A stretch of DNA of 30,723 bases from positions 1 to 30,723 of the forward strand of contig JBICIG010000075.1 in the NCBI GenBank assembly GCA_043101605.1, read 5' to 3'. Each line of letters begins with the position of its first letter. Within the stretch, counting starts at the first letter, position 1. The notes below the pieces were generated by a model. It saw only the letters and a program-made list of their open reading frames with translations. It was not told the DNA's origin and did not search any database. This DNA comes from JBICIG01 sp043101605 (GTDB lineage Bacteria; Planctomycetota; Phycisphaerae; Phycisphaerales; UBA1924). The translations under genes and the position numbers were made by a program. Of this stretch, positions 20,673-28,750 are shown piece by piece.

Positions 20673-21908
20673 ATGCGGAACGGAACGAAGATCATCCTGG
20701 CGTGCGTGACCGCGGCGTCGCTGCTGGCCGGCGGGTGCGGGCAGGGTCGATACACGCGGGAGGGCATGAGCCTGGCCGAGGCGCGTCAGCGTCAGATGAA
20801 GTCGGGCACGGAGTGGAGCATGGCGCGGCAGGCGTTCCTGGCCGGCGACATGAAGAAGGCCCTCAAGCGGGTGGAGCAGTCGATCGAGATCAACCCGGAT
20901 GTGCCCAAGAGTCATGTGCTGCTGGGGCGGATCCACATGGAGCAGTCGCAGCTCGGCCCGGCGTTGGAGGCGTTCAACGAGGCCGAGCGTCTGGACGCCG
21001 AGCATGTCGACGCGGTGTACTACCAGGGGCTGGTGTACGAGCGGCTGCAGAAGCGTGAGCGTGCGTTCGAGCGGTTCACGCGGGCGTCGGAGATCGATCC
21101 GGCCAACGCGCAGTACCTGGTGGCGGCGGCGGAGATGCTGATCGACCAGGGCAAGCTCGACGAGGCCGAGACCTTCCTGAACGAGCGGGGCGAGGACTTC
21201 GAGCACAACCCGGGGGTGCACCACACGCTGGCGCACATCGCGCTGCTCAAGGGCGAGCACGACCGGGCCGTGACGCTGTTCCGCGAGACGCAGCTGCTGG
21301 CGCCCGATGATGCGGGCGTGTCGGAGGACCTGGCGCAGGCGTATGTCGAGGCGGGGCGCTTCGCCGAGGCGGACTTCCTGCTGTCGAGCCTGCTCTCTCA
21401 CGATGACCTGAAGGACCGTCGCGATCTGCGTCACCTGCGGGTGCGGTGCCTGGTCGAGCTGGATCGCCCGGTCGATGCGCGCACCGAGCTGCTCGCGCTG
21501 ACCGAGGGCAATCAGGGCGCGAGCGATGTGGAGGCGTGGATCGGGCTGGGGAATGTCGCGTACACGCTGGGGCAGGATCAGCAGCTCCGTCGTGCGTCGG
21601 CCCGCGTGGTGGCGCTGGCGCCCGAGCGTTTCGAGGGGTATGTTCTCCAGGCGCTGGCGCAGCGCAGCCGGGGTGAGCTGGACCACGCGACCAAGAGCAT
21701 CGCCCGGGCGGTGCAGTTGGCACCGGCCGAGCCGAGCGCGCTGCTGTTCCAGGCCGTCATCCTGAATGACAAGGGTGATGTGACCGGGGCGCGGGCGTCG
21801 CTGCAGCGGGTGCTCGAGCTCCAGCCGCGGAACGAGGTCGCCAACGAATTCCTGGCGGCGATCACGGCCCGGGCGCGCTACGCGACCGTGCCGACCGACA
21901 ACGACTGA
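20673..21908 (+). CDS. TPR-repeat lipoprotein
   Basis: A 411-residue lipoprotein. The signal peptide ends LLAGGC with Cys22 as the probable lipidated residue. The mature protein consists of tetratricopeptide repeats, visible as ARQAFLAGDMKKALKRVEQS, HVLLGRIHMEQSQLGPALEA, YYQGLVYERLQKRERAFERF, TLAHIALLKGEHDRAVTLF and YVLQALAQRSRGELDHATKS, at least eight units with the A/G-F-A-P pattern. AAGGAG (20659-20664) is 8 bases before the ATG. It follows a secretin gene, and in type IV pilus and type II systems a TPR lipoprotein (PilF/PilW pilotin type) brings the secretin to the outer membrane. This protein is longer than PilF, so the pilotin role is plausible but inferred. Confidence 0.85.
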   Translation: MRNGTKIILACVTAASLLAGGCGQGRYTREGMSLAEARQRQMKSGTEWSMARQAFLAGDMKKALKRVEQSIEINPDVPKSHVLLGRIHMEQSQLGPALEAFNEAERLDAEHVDAVYYQGLVYERLQKRERAFERFTRASEIDPANAQYLVAAAEMLIDQGKLDEAETFLNERGEDFEHNPGVHHTLAHIALLKGEHDRAVTLFRETQLLAPDDAGVSEDLAQAYVEAGRFAEADFLLSSLLSHDDLKDRRDLRHLRVRCLVELDRPVDARTELLALTEGNQGASDVEAWIGLGNVAYTLGQDQQLRRASARVVALAPERFEGYVLQALAQRSRGELDHATKSIARAVQLAPAEPSALLFQAVILNDKGDVTGARASLQRVLELQPRNEVANEFLAAITARARYATVPTDND

Positions 21909-21938
21909 TCGCGAGCGGATTTCGTTCGACGAATGACC

Positions 21939-21973
21939 AAGCGCGGCGGGCTCCGGTGGGCCCCGCCGTGCTT
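21939..21973. terminator. bidirectional hairpin between the TPR lipoprotein gene and recJ
   Basis: AAGCGCGGCGGG (21939-21950) pairs with CCCGCCGTGCTT (21962-21973) with one G-T pair. CGTTTC follows on the plus strand. It lies between convergent genes. Confidence 0.65.
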
Positions 21974-22010
21974 CGTTTCTGGGGTCGGCCGCGGCTCTGG
22001 GTGGTCGCGA

Positions 22011-23813
22011 TCAGCGCACGCGGAAGTCGAGCAGTTCGGGCTCGACGCGGGTGTTCCCCGACCAGGTCGAGGTCTTGGGTCGCACCAGCGCATCGATGCG
22101 CTGCCCTGGGCGGACCGAGCCGGCGTGCTCGGCGAAGCCCCACGCGACGAGGCGCAGCGGGCGAGAGGCGGGGCCCACGACGATGTTCAGATGCGAGCCG
22201 TCGCGGCCGAATGGCTTGAGCGACTGGACGGGGAGCCCGTCGAGGCGGAGGACAACGCCGGGGTTGGCTCGCCCGAACGGCGCGAGGCGTTCGAGGCGCT
22301 CGACCAGTGTGGGCGTCAGTTCATTGAGCGAGGCGTCGGAGTCGTAACGGGTGGTGGGGACGAGGGGGTGGTCGGCGAGGGCGCGGCGTGCGTGATCGGC
22401 GAAGGCTTCGGTGAAGGCTTCGAGCCGGGAGGCATCGAGGGCGAGCCCGGCGGCCATGTCGTGCCCGCCGAACGAGGTCAGGTGTTCGGCGCAGGCGGCG
22501 AGGGCGTCGTGGAGGTTGAAGCCGTCGACCGAGCGGGCGCTGCCCCGGAGTGTGTCACCCTCGCGGCAGAGAAGGATGGTGGGGCGGCAGAAGCGGTCGA
22601 CGAGGCGGGAGCAGGCGATGCCGACGACGCCGGGGTGCCAGCCTTGGTCGGCGGCGACGATGGCGCGGGAGGTGTCTTCGCACATGCCCGCGGCGAGGGC
22701 GATCTCGCAGGCGCGGTCGGTGATGCGTCGCTCGATGGCGCGCCGGCGGTCGTTGAGCCCCGAGAGCATCGCGGCGAGTTCGGCGGCGCGGGTGCCCGCC
22801 GCGGTGGTGAGCAGTTCGACGGTCTCGCGGGCGTGCCCGAGGCGGCCGCAGGCGTTGAGCCGTGGCGCGAGGCGGAAGCCGACATCGTCGCAGGAGAGTT
22901 TCTCGCCGGCGAGCCCGGAGGCTTCGATGAGGGCGTTGAGCCCGGGGTTTCCGGTGTTGCGGAGGCGGTCGAGCCCGGCGCGGGTCATCGCGCGGTTCTC
23001 GTCGATCAGCGGGACGACATCGGCGATGGTTCCGAGCGCCACGAGCGCGAGCAGTTCGAGCAGCAGCGAGCGCATCGCGGGCGAGGCCTTGTCGCCGCCC
23101 GCGTCCAGCGTTGCGAGGCGCCAGGCGAGCTTGAACGCAACGCCCGCGCCGCAGAGCCCGGCGAAGGGGTAGCGTGAATCGGGGCGGGCGGGGTGGACGA
23201 CGGCGAACGCGTCGGGCAGGTCGTCGAGGGAGGCAGGCGGGGTGTGGTGGTCGGTGATGATCAGGTCGATGCCGAGGCTGCGTGCGGCGCGGGCGGGTTC
23301 GATGGCGGTCACGCCGCAGTCGACGCTGACGATGACCGCGGCGCCGCGTGAGGCGAGTTCCTCGATCGCGGGCGTGTGCAGGCCGTACCCCTCGTCGACG
23401 CGGTGGGGGACATAGCACTCGATGGATTCGGGGCTCGCGCCGAGTTGGCTGAGGGTGTGGTAAAGGATCGCCGAGGCGGTGGAGCCGTCGACATCGTAAT
23501 CGCCGTAGATCGCGATGCGTTCGCCGCGGCGGACGGCGCCGAGCAGGCGGTCGGCGGCGCGGTCGAGGTCCGGGATCGAACTGGGATCGTGGAGTTGCGC
23601 CAGCGTGGGGGAGAGGAATCGCTCGGCGGCGGCGGGATCGGCCAGGCCCCGGGCGGCGAGCACTCGCTCGAGCAGCGGGCCGGGCATCGGCGCGGGATTG
23701 GTGGCGTTGGAACCGGAGCGCGGCGTCCAGAGGCGGGTCTGCCCGCGAACCGTTGGCCCCCCCGCGCCGGGCGTGGTACTGTCAGAGGCTTGGGTGGGGG
23801 CGGCGTGTGGCAC
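22011..23813 (-). CDS. recJ: single-stranded-DNA-specific exonuclease RecJ
   Basis: A 5'-3' single-strand DNA exonuclease of the DHH phosphoesterase family, used in recombination and mismatch/base-excision repair. The manganese motifs are all visible: YGDYDVDGSTAS, VSVDCGVTA, IITDHHTPP (the DHH motif), and GTIADVVPL, followed by FRLAPRLNACGRLGHA, HPGVVGIACSRL and the DHHA1 segment with HLTSFGGHDMAAGLAL. The start is uncertain. The GTG at 23813 (about 600 residues) keeps the RLW motif that precedes the first helix in RecJ proteins. The ATG at 23687 (558 residues) would lose it. A longer frame starting with TTG at 23858 would overlap the divergent gene and is rejected. Neither start has a ribosome site. 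Confidence 0.93.
   Translation of the reverse strand: MPHAAPTQASDSTTPGAGGPTVRGQTRLWTPRSGSNATNPAPMPGPLLERVLAARGLADPAAAERFLSPTLAQLHDPSSIPDLDRAADRLLGAVRRGERIAIYGDYDVDGSTASAILYHTLSQLGASPESIECYVPHRVDEGYGLHTPAIEELASRGAAVIVSVDCGVTAIEPARAARSLGIDLIITDHHTPPASLDDLPDAFAVVHPARPDSRYPFAGLCGAGVAFKLAWRLATLDAGGDKASPAMRSLLLELLALVALGTIADVVPLIDENRAMTRAGLDRLRNTGNPGLNALIEASGLAGEKLSCDDVGFRLAPRLNACGRLGHARETVELLTTAAGTRAAELAAMLSGLNDRRRAIERRITDRACEIALAAGMCEDTSRAIVAADQGWHPGVVGIACSRLVDRFCRPTILLCREGDTLRGSARSVDGFNLHDALAACAEHLTSFGGHDMAAGLALDASRLEAFTEAFADHARRALADHPLVPTTRYDSDASLNELTPTLVERLERLAPFGRANPGVVLRLDGLPVQSLKPFGRDGSHLNIVVGPASRPLRLVAWGFAEHAGSVRPGQRIDALVRPKTSTWSGNTRVEPELLDFRVR
23753..23782 (+). promoter_or_regulatory. promoter candidate for the adenosyltransferase gene
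   Basis: TTGGCC (23753-23758), 18-base spacer, TACTGT (23777-23782), about 60 bases before the GTG start. It would lie inside recJ if the longer recJ start is used. Confidence 0.3.
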
Positions 23814-23841
23814 GGACGCTCGGTTTCGAAGGGGCCTGCGC

Positions 23842-24453
23842 GTGGTCAAGCTGAACAAGATTTATACCCGAACCGGGGATGACGGCTCGACCGGGCTCGC
23901 GACGGGCGACCGTGTCTCGAAGTCGTCGCTGCGTGTCGAGGCGTACGGCGAGGTCGACGAGGCGAACGCGACGATCGGGCTGGCGGTGGTGGAGATCCGG
24001 CGCAGCGCGTGGGAGGGCGATCGTGGCGAGACGCGCGACGCGCTGCTGGGTGTGCTCGGGCGCATCCAGCACGACCTGTTCGACCTCGGGGCGGACCTGG
24101 CGACGCCGGCGGGCGAGAAGGCTCCGGAGGGCGCGCTCCGAATCGTCGCGCCCCAGACGGCGTGGATCGAGCGGCAGATTGATCGGTTCAACGAGCGGCT
24201 GGGGGCGCTGACGAGTTTCGTGCTGCCCGGGGGATCGTCGGCGTCGGCGGCGCTGCACCTGGCGCGGACGGTGACGCGTCGGGCCGAGCGGGCGGCGGTG
24301 GAGCTCCACGCCGCCGAGCCCGACGCAACGCCCGCCGAAGCCCTGCGGTACCTCAACCGGCTGAGCGATCTGCTGTTCGTGCTGGCGCGGATCGCCAACG
24401 ACGATGGGAAGACCGACGAACTGTGGGTTCCCGGAGCCGGCCGGGTCGATTGA
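23842..24453 (+). CDS. pduO: PduO-type cob(I)alamin adenosyltransferase
   Basis: A 203-residue enzyme that transfers the adenosyl group of ATP to cob(I)alamin to make coenzyme B12. Family motifs are TRTGDDGSTGLATGDRVSK near the N-terminus (ATP binding), VEAYGEVDEANATIGLA, SFVLPGGSSASAALHLARTV with the following RRAER, and RYLNRLSDLLFVLAR, in the usual order and at the usual length. The GTG at 23842 gives VVKLNKIYTRTGDDG, the normal N-terminus. It is divergent from recJ and is followed after 9 bases by the phosphatase gene, so the two are probably cotranscribed. No B12-dependent enzyme or cobalamin riboswitch is seen nearby. Confidence 0.92.
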   Translation: MVKLNKIYTRTGDDGSTGLATGDRVSKSSLRVEAYGEVDEANATIGLAVVEIRRSAWEGDRGETRDALLGVLGRIQHDLFDLGADLATPAGEKAPEGALRIVAPQTAWIERQIDRFNERLGALTSFVLPGGSSASAALHLARTVTRRAERAAVELHAAEPDATPAEALRYLNRLSDLLFVLARIANDDGKTDELWVPGAGRVD

Positions 24454-24462
24454 GCAGAACGC

Positions 24463-25923
24463 ATGAGCACTCCCCGCCCGATCGCGCCGGCTCTGTTCAC
24501 CAACGACTTCGATCGCGAGTTCGAGGCCGAGACTTCCAGCCTGCTCGGGCTGCGGTTCCGCTGGTTCACGGGGATCGTGGGGGGTGCGACGCTGGTCGCG
24601 GCGATCCTGGCGACGATCGCGACGATCGTGCGGCAGTCGTCTGGCGAGGCGGCGCGGCCGGCGGGCGTGGCGTGGACGGGCATCGCGGTCACCTGGGCGG
24701 TCTTCGCGATCTATGCCGCGAGCTTCGCGTACACCGCGTGGCGGCGGATCGACGGCGAGCGTCTGCTGGCGCTGAGCTACCGGATCGTGATTGCGCACGG
24801 CGTGGTGCAACTGGCGGGGTTCTACCTGCTCAACTCGGGCGGGGGGCGGTCGCCTTGGGTGACGCTGGTGGAGATCGGCGGGGCGCATCTTCTCGCGTCG
24901 CTGTTCCTGCCGTGGACGGCGTCGCAGGCGATGCGCCCGGTGATCATCCTCGTGATCATCAACACGATCGGGCTGCTGTCGGTCGGGCCCGGGACGACGG
25001 CCAAGACGCTGACGATTCTTCTGAGCCCGCTGGTCGGCGTGCCGGGGGTGGCGGTCTGCTGGTTCCGGCATTCGCGGCGGATGGAGCGGCTCAAGCTGAA
25101 ATTCCTGCAGACGCGGTACGGGCAGGTCCGGCGGGAGCTGGTCGATGCGAGGAAGATCCACGAGGCGCTTTTTCCCGAGCGCATCGCGACGGGGCCGGTG
25201 CGGTTCGATTACCGCTATGAGCCCATGCACCAGCTCGGCGGGGACTTCCTGCACCTCCACGCGGAGGACCCGGGCGGCGAGTCCGGACGGTTCAGCGTCG
25301 TGATCATGGATGTCACGGGGCACGGGATCCCCGCGGCGCTGACGGTCAACCGGCTGCACGGCGAGATCGGGCGCATCTTTGCGGAGAACCCGGCGACCAG
25401 CCCGGGGCAACTCGTCCGCCTGCTCAACCGCTATGTCCATCTCACGCTCTCCTCGCATTCGGTCTACATGACCGCGATCTGCGTGCGGCTGTGCCCGGAG
25501 GACGGGCGGCTCGACTACGCCAGCGCCGGGCATCCCCCAGCGTTCGTCTGCGCGATCGACGGCACGGTGCAGGAGCTCGAGTCCACGGCTCTGGTACTGG
25601 GCGCGGCGCCGGATGAGGAATTCGAGCACGGCGAGCGTTCGATCGCGTTCGGCCCGGGCGATGTGCTGGTGGCGTACACCGACGGGGCGACCGAGGCGCG
25701 CGACCACGCCGGGCGGATGCTTGGCGTCGCGGGGATGCGCAAGGCGATCGCCGCCCGTCGGCACCGGGTCCGCCAGGGGTGGTGCGAGGAGATGCTCAAG
25801 GTGGTCGACAAGCACCGGGCGGGTCCGCCGGCCGACGACACGCTGATCGTGGAGATCAGCCGACCGATCGGGGCGGGGGTGGCGTCGAGGCCGAAGGCCG
25901 CCGTGCGGGAGCCGGGGGCGTGA
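24463..25923 (+). CDS. membrane SpoIIE/PP2C-type serine phosphatase
   Basis: A 486-residue protein. The N-terminal half (residues about 30-200) has roughly six membrane segments, for example FTGIVGGATLVAAILATIA and VIILVIINTIGLLSVG. A cytoplasmic helix (RLKLKFLQTRYGQVRRELVD) links to a PPM/SpoIIE domain starting near residue 230 with the pattern ARKIHEALFPE, then HQLGGDFLHLH, VIMDVTGHGIPAALTV, SAGHPPAFV, GPGDVLVAYTDGATEA and PADDTLIVEI, which include the Asp residues that bind the two metals. Such enzymes dephosphorylate anti-sigma-factor antagonists (STAS proteins). No STAS or anti-sigma kinase gene is adjacent, so partner and signal are unknown. It probably shares a transcript with the adenosyltransferase gene. 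Confidence 0.9.
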   Translation: MSTPRPIAPALFTNDFDREFEAETSSLLGLRFRWFTGIVGGATLVAAILATIATIVRQSSGEAARPAGVAWTGIAVTWAVFAIYAASFAYTAWRRIDGERLLALSYRIVIAHGVVQLAGFYLLNSGGGRSPWVTLVEIGGAHLLASLFLPWTASQAMRPVIILVIINTIGLLSVGPGTTAKTLTILLSPLVGVPGVAVCWFRHSRRMERLKLKFLQTRYGQVRRELVDARKIHEALFPERIATGPVRFDYRYEPMHQLGGDFLHLHAEDPGGESGRFSVVIMDVTGHGIPAALTVNRLHGEIGRIFAENPATSPGQLVRLLNRYVHLTLSSHSVYMTAICVRLCPEDGRLDYASAGHPPAFVCAIDGTVQELESTALVLGAAPDEEFEHGERSIAFGPGDVLVAYTDGATEARDHAGRMLGVAGMRKAIAARRHRVRQGWCEEMLKVVDKHRAGPPADDTLIVEISRPIGAGVASRPKAAVREPGA

Positions 25924-25941
25924 GCTTCGGGACGGGTGCGG

Positions 25942-26286
25942 TCAGTGCTTGGTGCCCTTGACGCGGTCGGGATCGGAGTACTTGGTCAGGGCGTCGGCGA
26001 GGTCGACGCCGGTGATGTTGGCGAGGGTGGTGAGCCACGCGAGCACATCGGCGAATTCCTCGAGGAGGTTGGCCCGCTGGGCGGGGGTGGGGGAGCGGTC
26101 CGGGGCGTTGTCGTGGAGGGCGGTGGCGAGCTCGCCGACTTCCTCGATGAACCACATGAAGGTGCCGGCGGCCCCGCGGGCCGAGTCGGTCGCGTAGTAG
26201 CGGTCGCGGATGAGCCGCTGGAGCTCGCGGATGGTGATGTCCGGGGCGGGGGGTGCGGGCGATCCGGGGGGAGCGGTCTCGTTCAT
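25942..26286 (-). CDS. MazG-like nucleotide pyrophosphohydrolase
   Basis: A 114-residue single-domain all-alpha NTP pyrophosphohydrolase. The metal-binding pattern is visible: Glu48, Glu49 and Glu52 in WFIEEVGELATAL, and Glu77 with Asp80 in LLEEFADVLAWL, which fits the EExxE...ExxD signature. The family hydrolyses (d)NTPs to monophosphates, as housecleaning or to tune nucleotide pools. The N-terminal 16 residues are Pro-rich and probably disordered. The ATG at 26286 is preceded at 6 bases by a TAGGCT box and has no ribosome site, fitting a leaderless transcript. It is convergent with the phosphatase gene (18 bases apart) and divergent from rpsL. Confidence 0.85.
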   Translation of the reverse strand: MNETAPPGSPAPPAPDITIRELQRLIRDRYYATDSARGAAGTFMWFIEEVGELATALHDNAPDRSPTPAQRANLLEEFADVLAWLTTLANITGVDLADALTKYSDPDRVKGTKH

Positions 26287-26292
26287 GGGCGG

Positions 26293-26298
26293 AGCCTA
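26293..26298 (-). promoter_or_regulatory. -10-like box (TAGGCT) before the MazG-like gene
   Basis: On the minus strand TAGGCT is followed by CCGCCC and the ATG at 26286. The 14-base string GCTAGGCTCCGCCC is the same as upstream of the M42 peptidase. Confidence 0.45.
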
Positions 26299-26414
26299 GC
26301 GGGAAGGGGCTCGGTGAGCGTCTCGAGCGAGGCGGCGGGAGGAGCCGGGGCGGGGCTCGGGTGGCGGTCTGGTGGGGTTCGGGCGGGCGGGGCGCTTTGA
26401 GGGGTCGGCCCCGC

Positions 26415-26442
26415 TTGCCGGGGGAGGGGGCGGCGCTACACT
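26415..26442 (+). promoter_or_regulatory. probable rpsL promoter
   Basis: TTGCCG (26415-26420), 16-base spacer, TACACT (26437-26442), giving a leader of about 50 bases that contains an inverted repeat CCCGGAGCGGG. The -10 is identical to that of tRNA-Leu. Confidence 0.5.
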
Positions 26443-26498
26443 TGGGGTCCTGTCCGGGCGGGTTCCCGGAGCGGGAGACCCTGAGGAACGCACCGCTC

Positions 26499-26870
<372 letters not shown>

Positions 26871-26875
26871 TCAAT

Positions 26876-26907
26876 CGCCCGCGCGGGAGACCGCTCGGGC
26901 GCGTTTT
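26876..26907 (+). terminator. hairpin with T-run between rpsL and rpsG
   Basis: CGCCCG (26876-26881) pairs with CGGGCG (26896-26901) around a GC-rich loop, followed by CGTTTTCG. The stem is only 6 bp, so it may attenuate and not fully end transcription. Confidence 0.5.
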
Positions 26908-27030
26908 CGTTCGGGGCCGTGCTTGTGGGTCCCTGACGCTTTGGCAAGTAATCGCGTCGCTCCCCGCGAACGGCGGCGCGGTGAACAGAGCCCGGGCTTT
27001 CCGGGCGGATGAGCCTCAAGGAGATCCAGC

Positions 27031-27522
27031 ATGGCGGGACGCATTACCGCGAGTGAGAGCCAGCTGCGCCCGGACCCGCGCTTCGGCAACAAGGTCCTGG
27101 CGAAGTTCATCAACTGCGTGATGTCCGACGGCAAGAAGGCCGTTGCGCAGCGGGTGGTCTACGACGCGCTCGAAGACATCCAGAAGCGGCTTGCGAAGGA
27201 GACCGATCCGAACGCTCCCAAGGAAGCGATCGAGGTCTTCGAGCGGGCGATCGAGAACGCCAAGCCGTATGTCGAGGTGCGTTCCAAGCGCATCGGCGGC
27301 GCCAACTACCAGGTGCCGATGCAGGTGAACCGTCGGCGTCAGCAGTCGCTGGCGTTCCGCTGGATCATCACCGCGGCCCGCGGGGAGAAGGGCCGCCCGA
27401 TGGCCCGCCGGCTCGCCGACGAGCTCTACAACTGCGCCCGCGGCGAGGGCAAGGCGATCAACACCCGCGAGCAGGTGCACCGCATGGCCGAGGCGAACAA
27501 GGCGTTCGCGCACTTTGCTTGA
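27031..27522 (+). CDS. rpsG: 30S ribosomal protein S7
   Basis: A 163-residue S7, the primary binder that organises the head of the 30S subunit. Family segments include RPDPRFGNKVLAKFINCVM, a variable loop (KRLAKETDPNAPKEAIEVF), and the conserved stretches ENAKPYVEVRSKRIGGANYQ (74-93), VPMQVNRRRQQSLAFRWI and NTREQVHRMAEANKAFAHFA. It is slightly longer than E. coli S7 over the first 80 residues. The ATG at 27031 follows AAGGAG. fusA and tuf, the usual next genes of the str operon, are absent; an SDR gene follows instead. Confidence 0.97.
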   Translation: MAGRITASESQLRPDPRFGNKVLAKFINCVMSDGKKAVAQRVVYDALEDIQKRLAKETDPNAPKEAIEVFERAIENAKPYVEVRSKRIGGANYQVPMQVNRRRQQSLAFRWIITAARGEKGRPMARRLADELYNCARGEGKAINTREQVHRMAEANKAFAHFA

Positions 27523-27586
27523 TTGAGTCGCAGGCCTGCGCCTGCGAGTGAAGAAGAACCGTTCGTTGGCCCTTGCCGACGAGGAG

Positions 27587-27634
27587 CAGAGCCAGCGGCC
27601 CTTGGGCGGTTGGCTCTGTTCGTTGACGAACGAA
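27587..27634 (+). terminator. hairpins after rpsG
   Basis: CAGAGCCA (27587-27594) pairs with TGGCTCTG (27611-27618), with GGCCC/GGGC extending the stem around TT. TTCGTT follows, itself pairing with AACGAA (27629-27634). A smaller CGCAGG/CCTGCG stem lies at 27529-27546. Together they probably end the rpsL-rpsG transcript. Confidence 0.7.
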
Positions 27635-27669
27635 TCTCCTCCGAGAGACACTCCGGATCGAGGTGTGGC

Positions 27670-28380
27670 ATGGCAGAGCGGTTCGCGGACAGGTCGGTGG
27701 TCGTGACCGGGGGCACCGGGGCGCTCGGGCGGGCGGTCGTCCAGGCGCTGCTCGACGAGGGGGCGGCGTGCCACATCTCCGCGTTCGAAGCCGACCCGCC
27801 CGACATCCATTTTGAGGGGGGTGGCGGCGTGACGATCACCGGCGGCGTCGATCTCTCGCAGGACGATGCCGTGCGAGAGTTCTACGAGCAGGTCGCCGAG
27901 GACGGGCCGATCTGGGCGAGCCTGCACATCGCCGGCGGGTTCGCGATGGGCGCGATCGAGGACACCTCCATCGACGGCTTTGCGCGGCAGATGATGATGA
28001 ACGCGGCGAGCTGCTTCCTCTGCTGCCGCGAGGCGGTCCGGCACATGAAGAACTCCGGGGGCGGGCGGATCGTCAATGTCAGCGCGATGCCCGGGCTCGA
28101 GCCGGTGCGGGGCGCGGGCATGGTCGCGTACACCGCGAGCAAGGCGGCGGTCGCCGCGATCACGCAGTCGCTGGCCGCGGAGGTCAAGGCCGCGGGGATC
28201 TGGGTCAACGCGATTGCGCCGTCGATCATCGACACGCCCGCGAATCGCCGGGCCATGCCGGATGCGGATCACGGCTCGTGGGCGACGCCGCAGGACCTGG
28301 CGCGGACAATGCTGTTCCTCGCGTCGCCCGAGAACTCGGCGACGACGGGGGCGTTGGTGCCCACCGGCGGGCGGAGTTGA
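27670..28380 (+). CDS. SDR-family oxidoreductase
   Basis: A 236-residue short-chain dehydrogenase/reductase. The cofactor motif is TGGTGALG (13-20); the NNAG position reads HIAGG (86-90). The catalytic residues are Ser138 (IVNVSAM), Tyr154 and Lys158 (YTASK), and the end has the FLASPENSATTGALVPTGG pattern. Ser138 to Tyr154 is 16 residues instead of 13, so the active-site loop is longer by three. Unlike the SDR at 1659-2450, its Tyr and Lys are intact, so it should be an active NAD(P)-dependent enzyme. The ATG at 27670 is preferred because the protein begins directly with the Rossmann fold. The substrate cannot be told from sequence. It is not obviously linked to the ribosomal genes. Confidence 0.87.
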   Translation: MAERFADRSVVVTGGTGALGRAVVQALLDEGAACHISAFEADPPDIHFEGGGGVTITGGVDLSQDDAVREFYEQVAEDGPIWASLHIAGGFAMGAIEDTSIDGFARQMMMNAASCFLCCREAVRHMKNSGGGRIVNVSAMPGLEPVRGAGMVAYTASKAAVAAITQSLAAEVKAAGIWVNAIAPSIIDTPANRRAMPDADHGSWATPQDLARTMLFLASPENSATTGALVPTGGRS

Positions 28381-28495
28381 GCCCGGGTACGGGCAGCGGC
28401 GTCGGTTCGCGGTGCTGAAATCGCGATGCCCCGGCTCCCAAGAACGCTTCGGGCGGCGCGATCGGTGCCGACACCGACGAAGAGACGGAGGACCG

Positions 28496-28708
28496 ATGCG
28501 CGGGAACGCAACATCGAAGCGGAACCTTGTTCGGGGGCTGAGCTTCGCGGGATTGATGATCGGCGTCGCCGTGGTCCTCGCGCCGACCGGCGATCGGCAG
28601 GCCCAGTCTCTGGCGTGGATGACGATCCTGCTCGGGTATGCCGCGACCGAGAGGCGCGGTACGGGGTGCTGCCTCGGCCGCCGCCGAGCGCCCGCCAAGG
28701 TGGGGTGA
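28496..28708 (+). CDS. small two-segment membrane protein, function unknown
   Basis: A 70-residue protein with two hydrophobic stretches (GLSFAGLMIGVAVVLA, residues about 14-29, and SLAWMTILLGYAAT, about 38-51) between basic ends (GNATSKRNLVR and RRRAPAK). Both ends should face the cytoplasm. GGAGG at 28487-28491 is 4 bases before the ATG. The gene stands between the SDR and the phosphatase lipoprotein genes, with no hairpin before it. No family is recognised; the ribosome site and hydrophobic pattern are the only support. Confidence 0.5.
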   Translation: MRGNATSKRNLVRGLSFAGLMIGVAVVLAPTGDRQAQSLAWMTILLGYAATERRGTGCCLGRRRAPAKVG

Positions 28709-28737
28709 TCCGTTTCCGGTCGTCGCGGGGTGTTTGT

Positions 28738-28743
28738 TAGACT
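28738..28743 (+). promoter_or_regulatory. -10-like box (TAGACT) before the phosphatase lipoprotein gene
   Basis: TAGACT, seven bases, then the ATG at 28751. TTCCGG at 28714-28719 is a weak -35 candidate at 18 bases. Confidence 0.4.
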
Positions 28744-28750
28744 CACGCCC

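Noticed and set aside
27522..27669. Longer N-terminus for the SDR downstream of rpsG
   Set aside because: The added codons cover the rpsG terminator hairpins, and the Rossmann fold begins right after the ATG at 27670.
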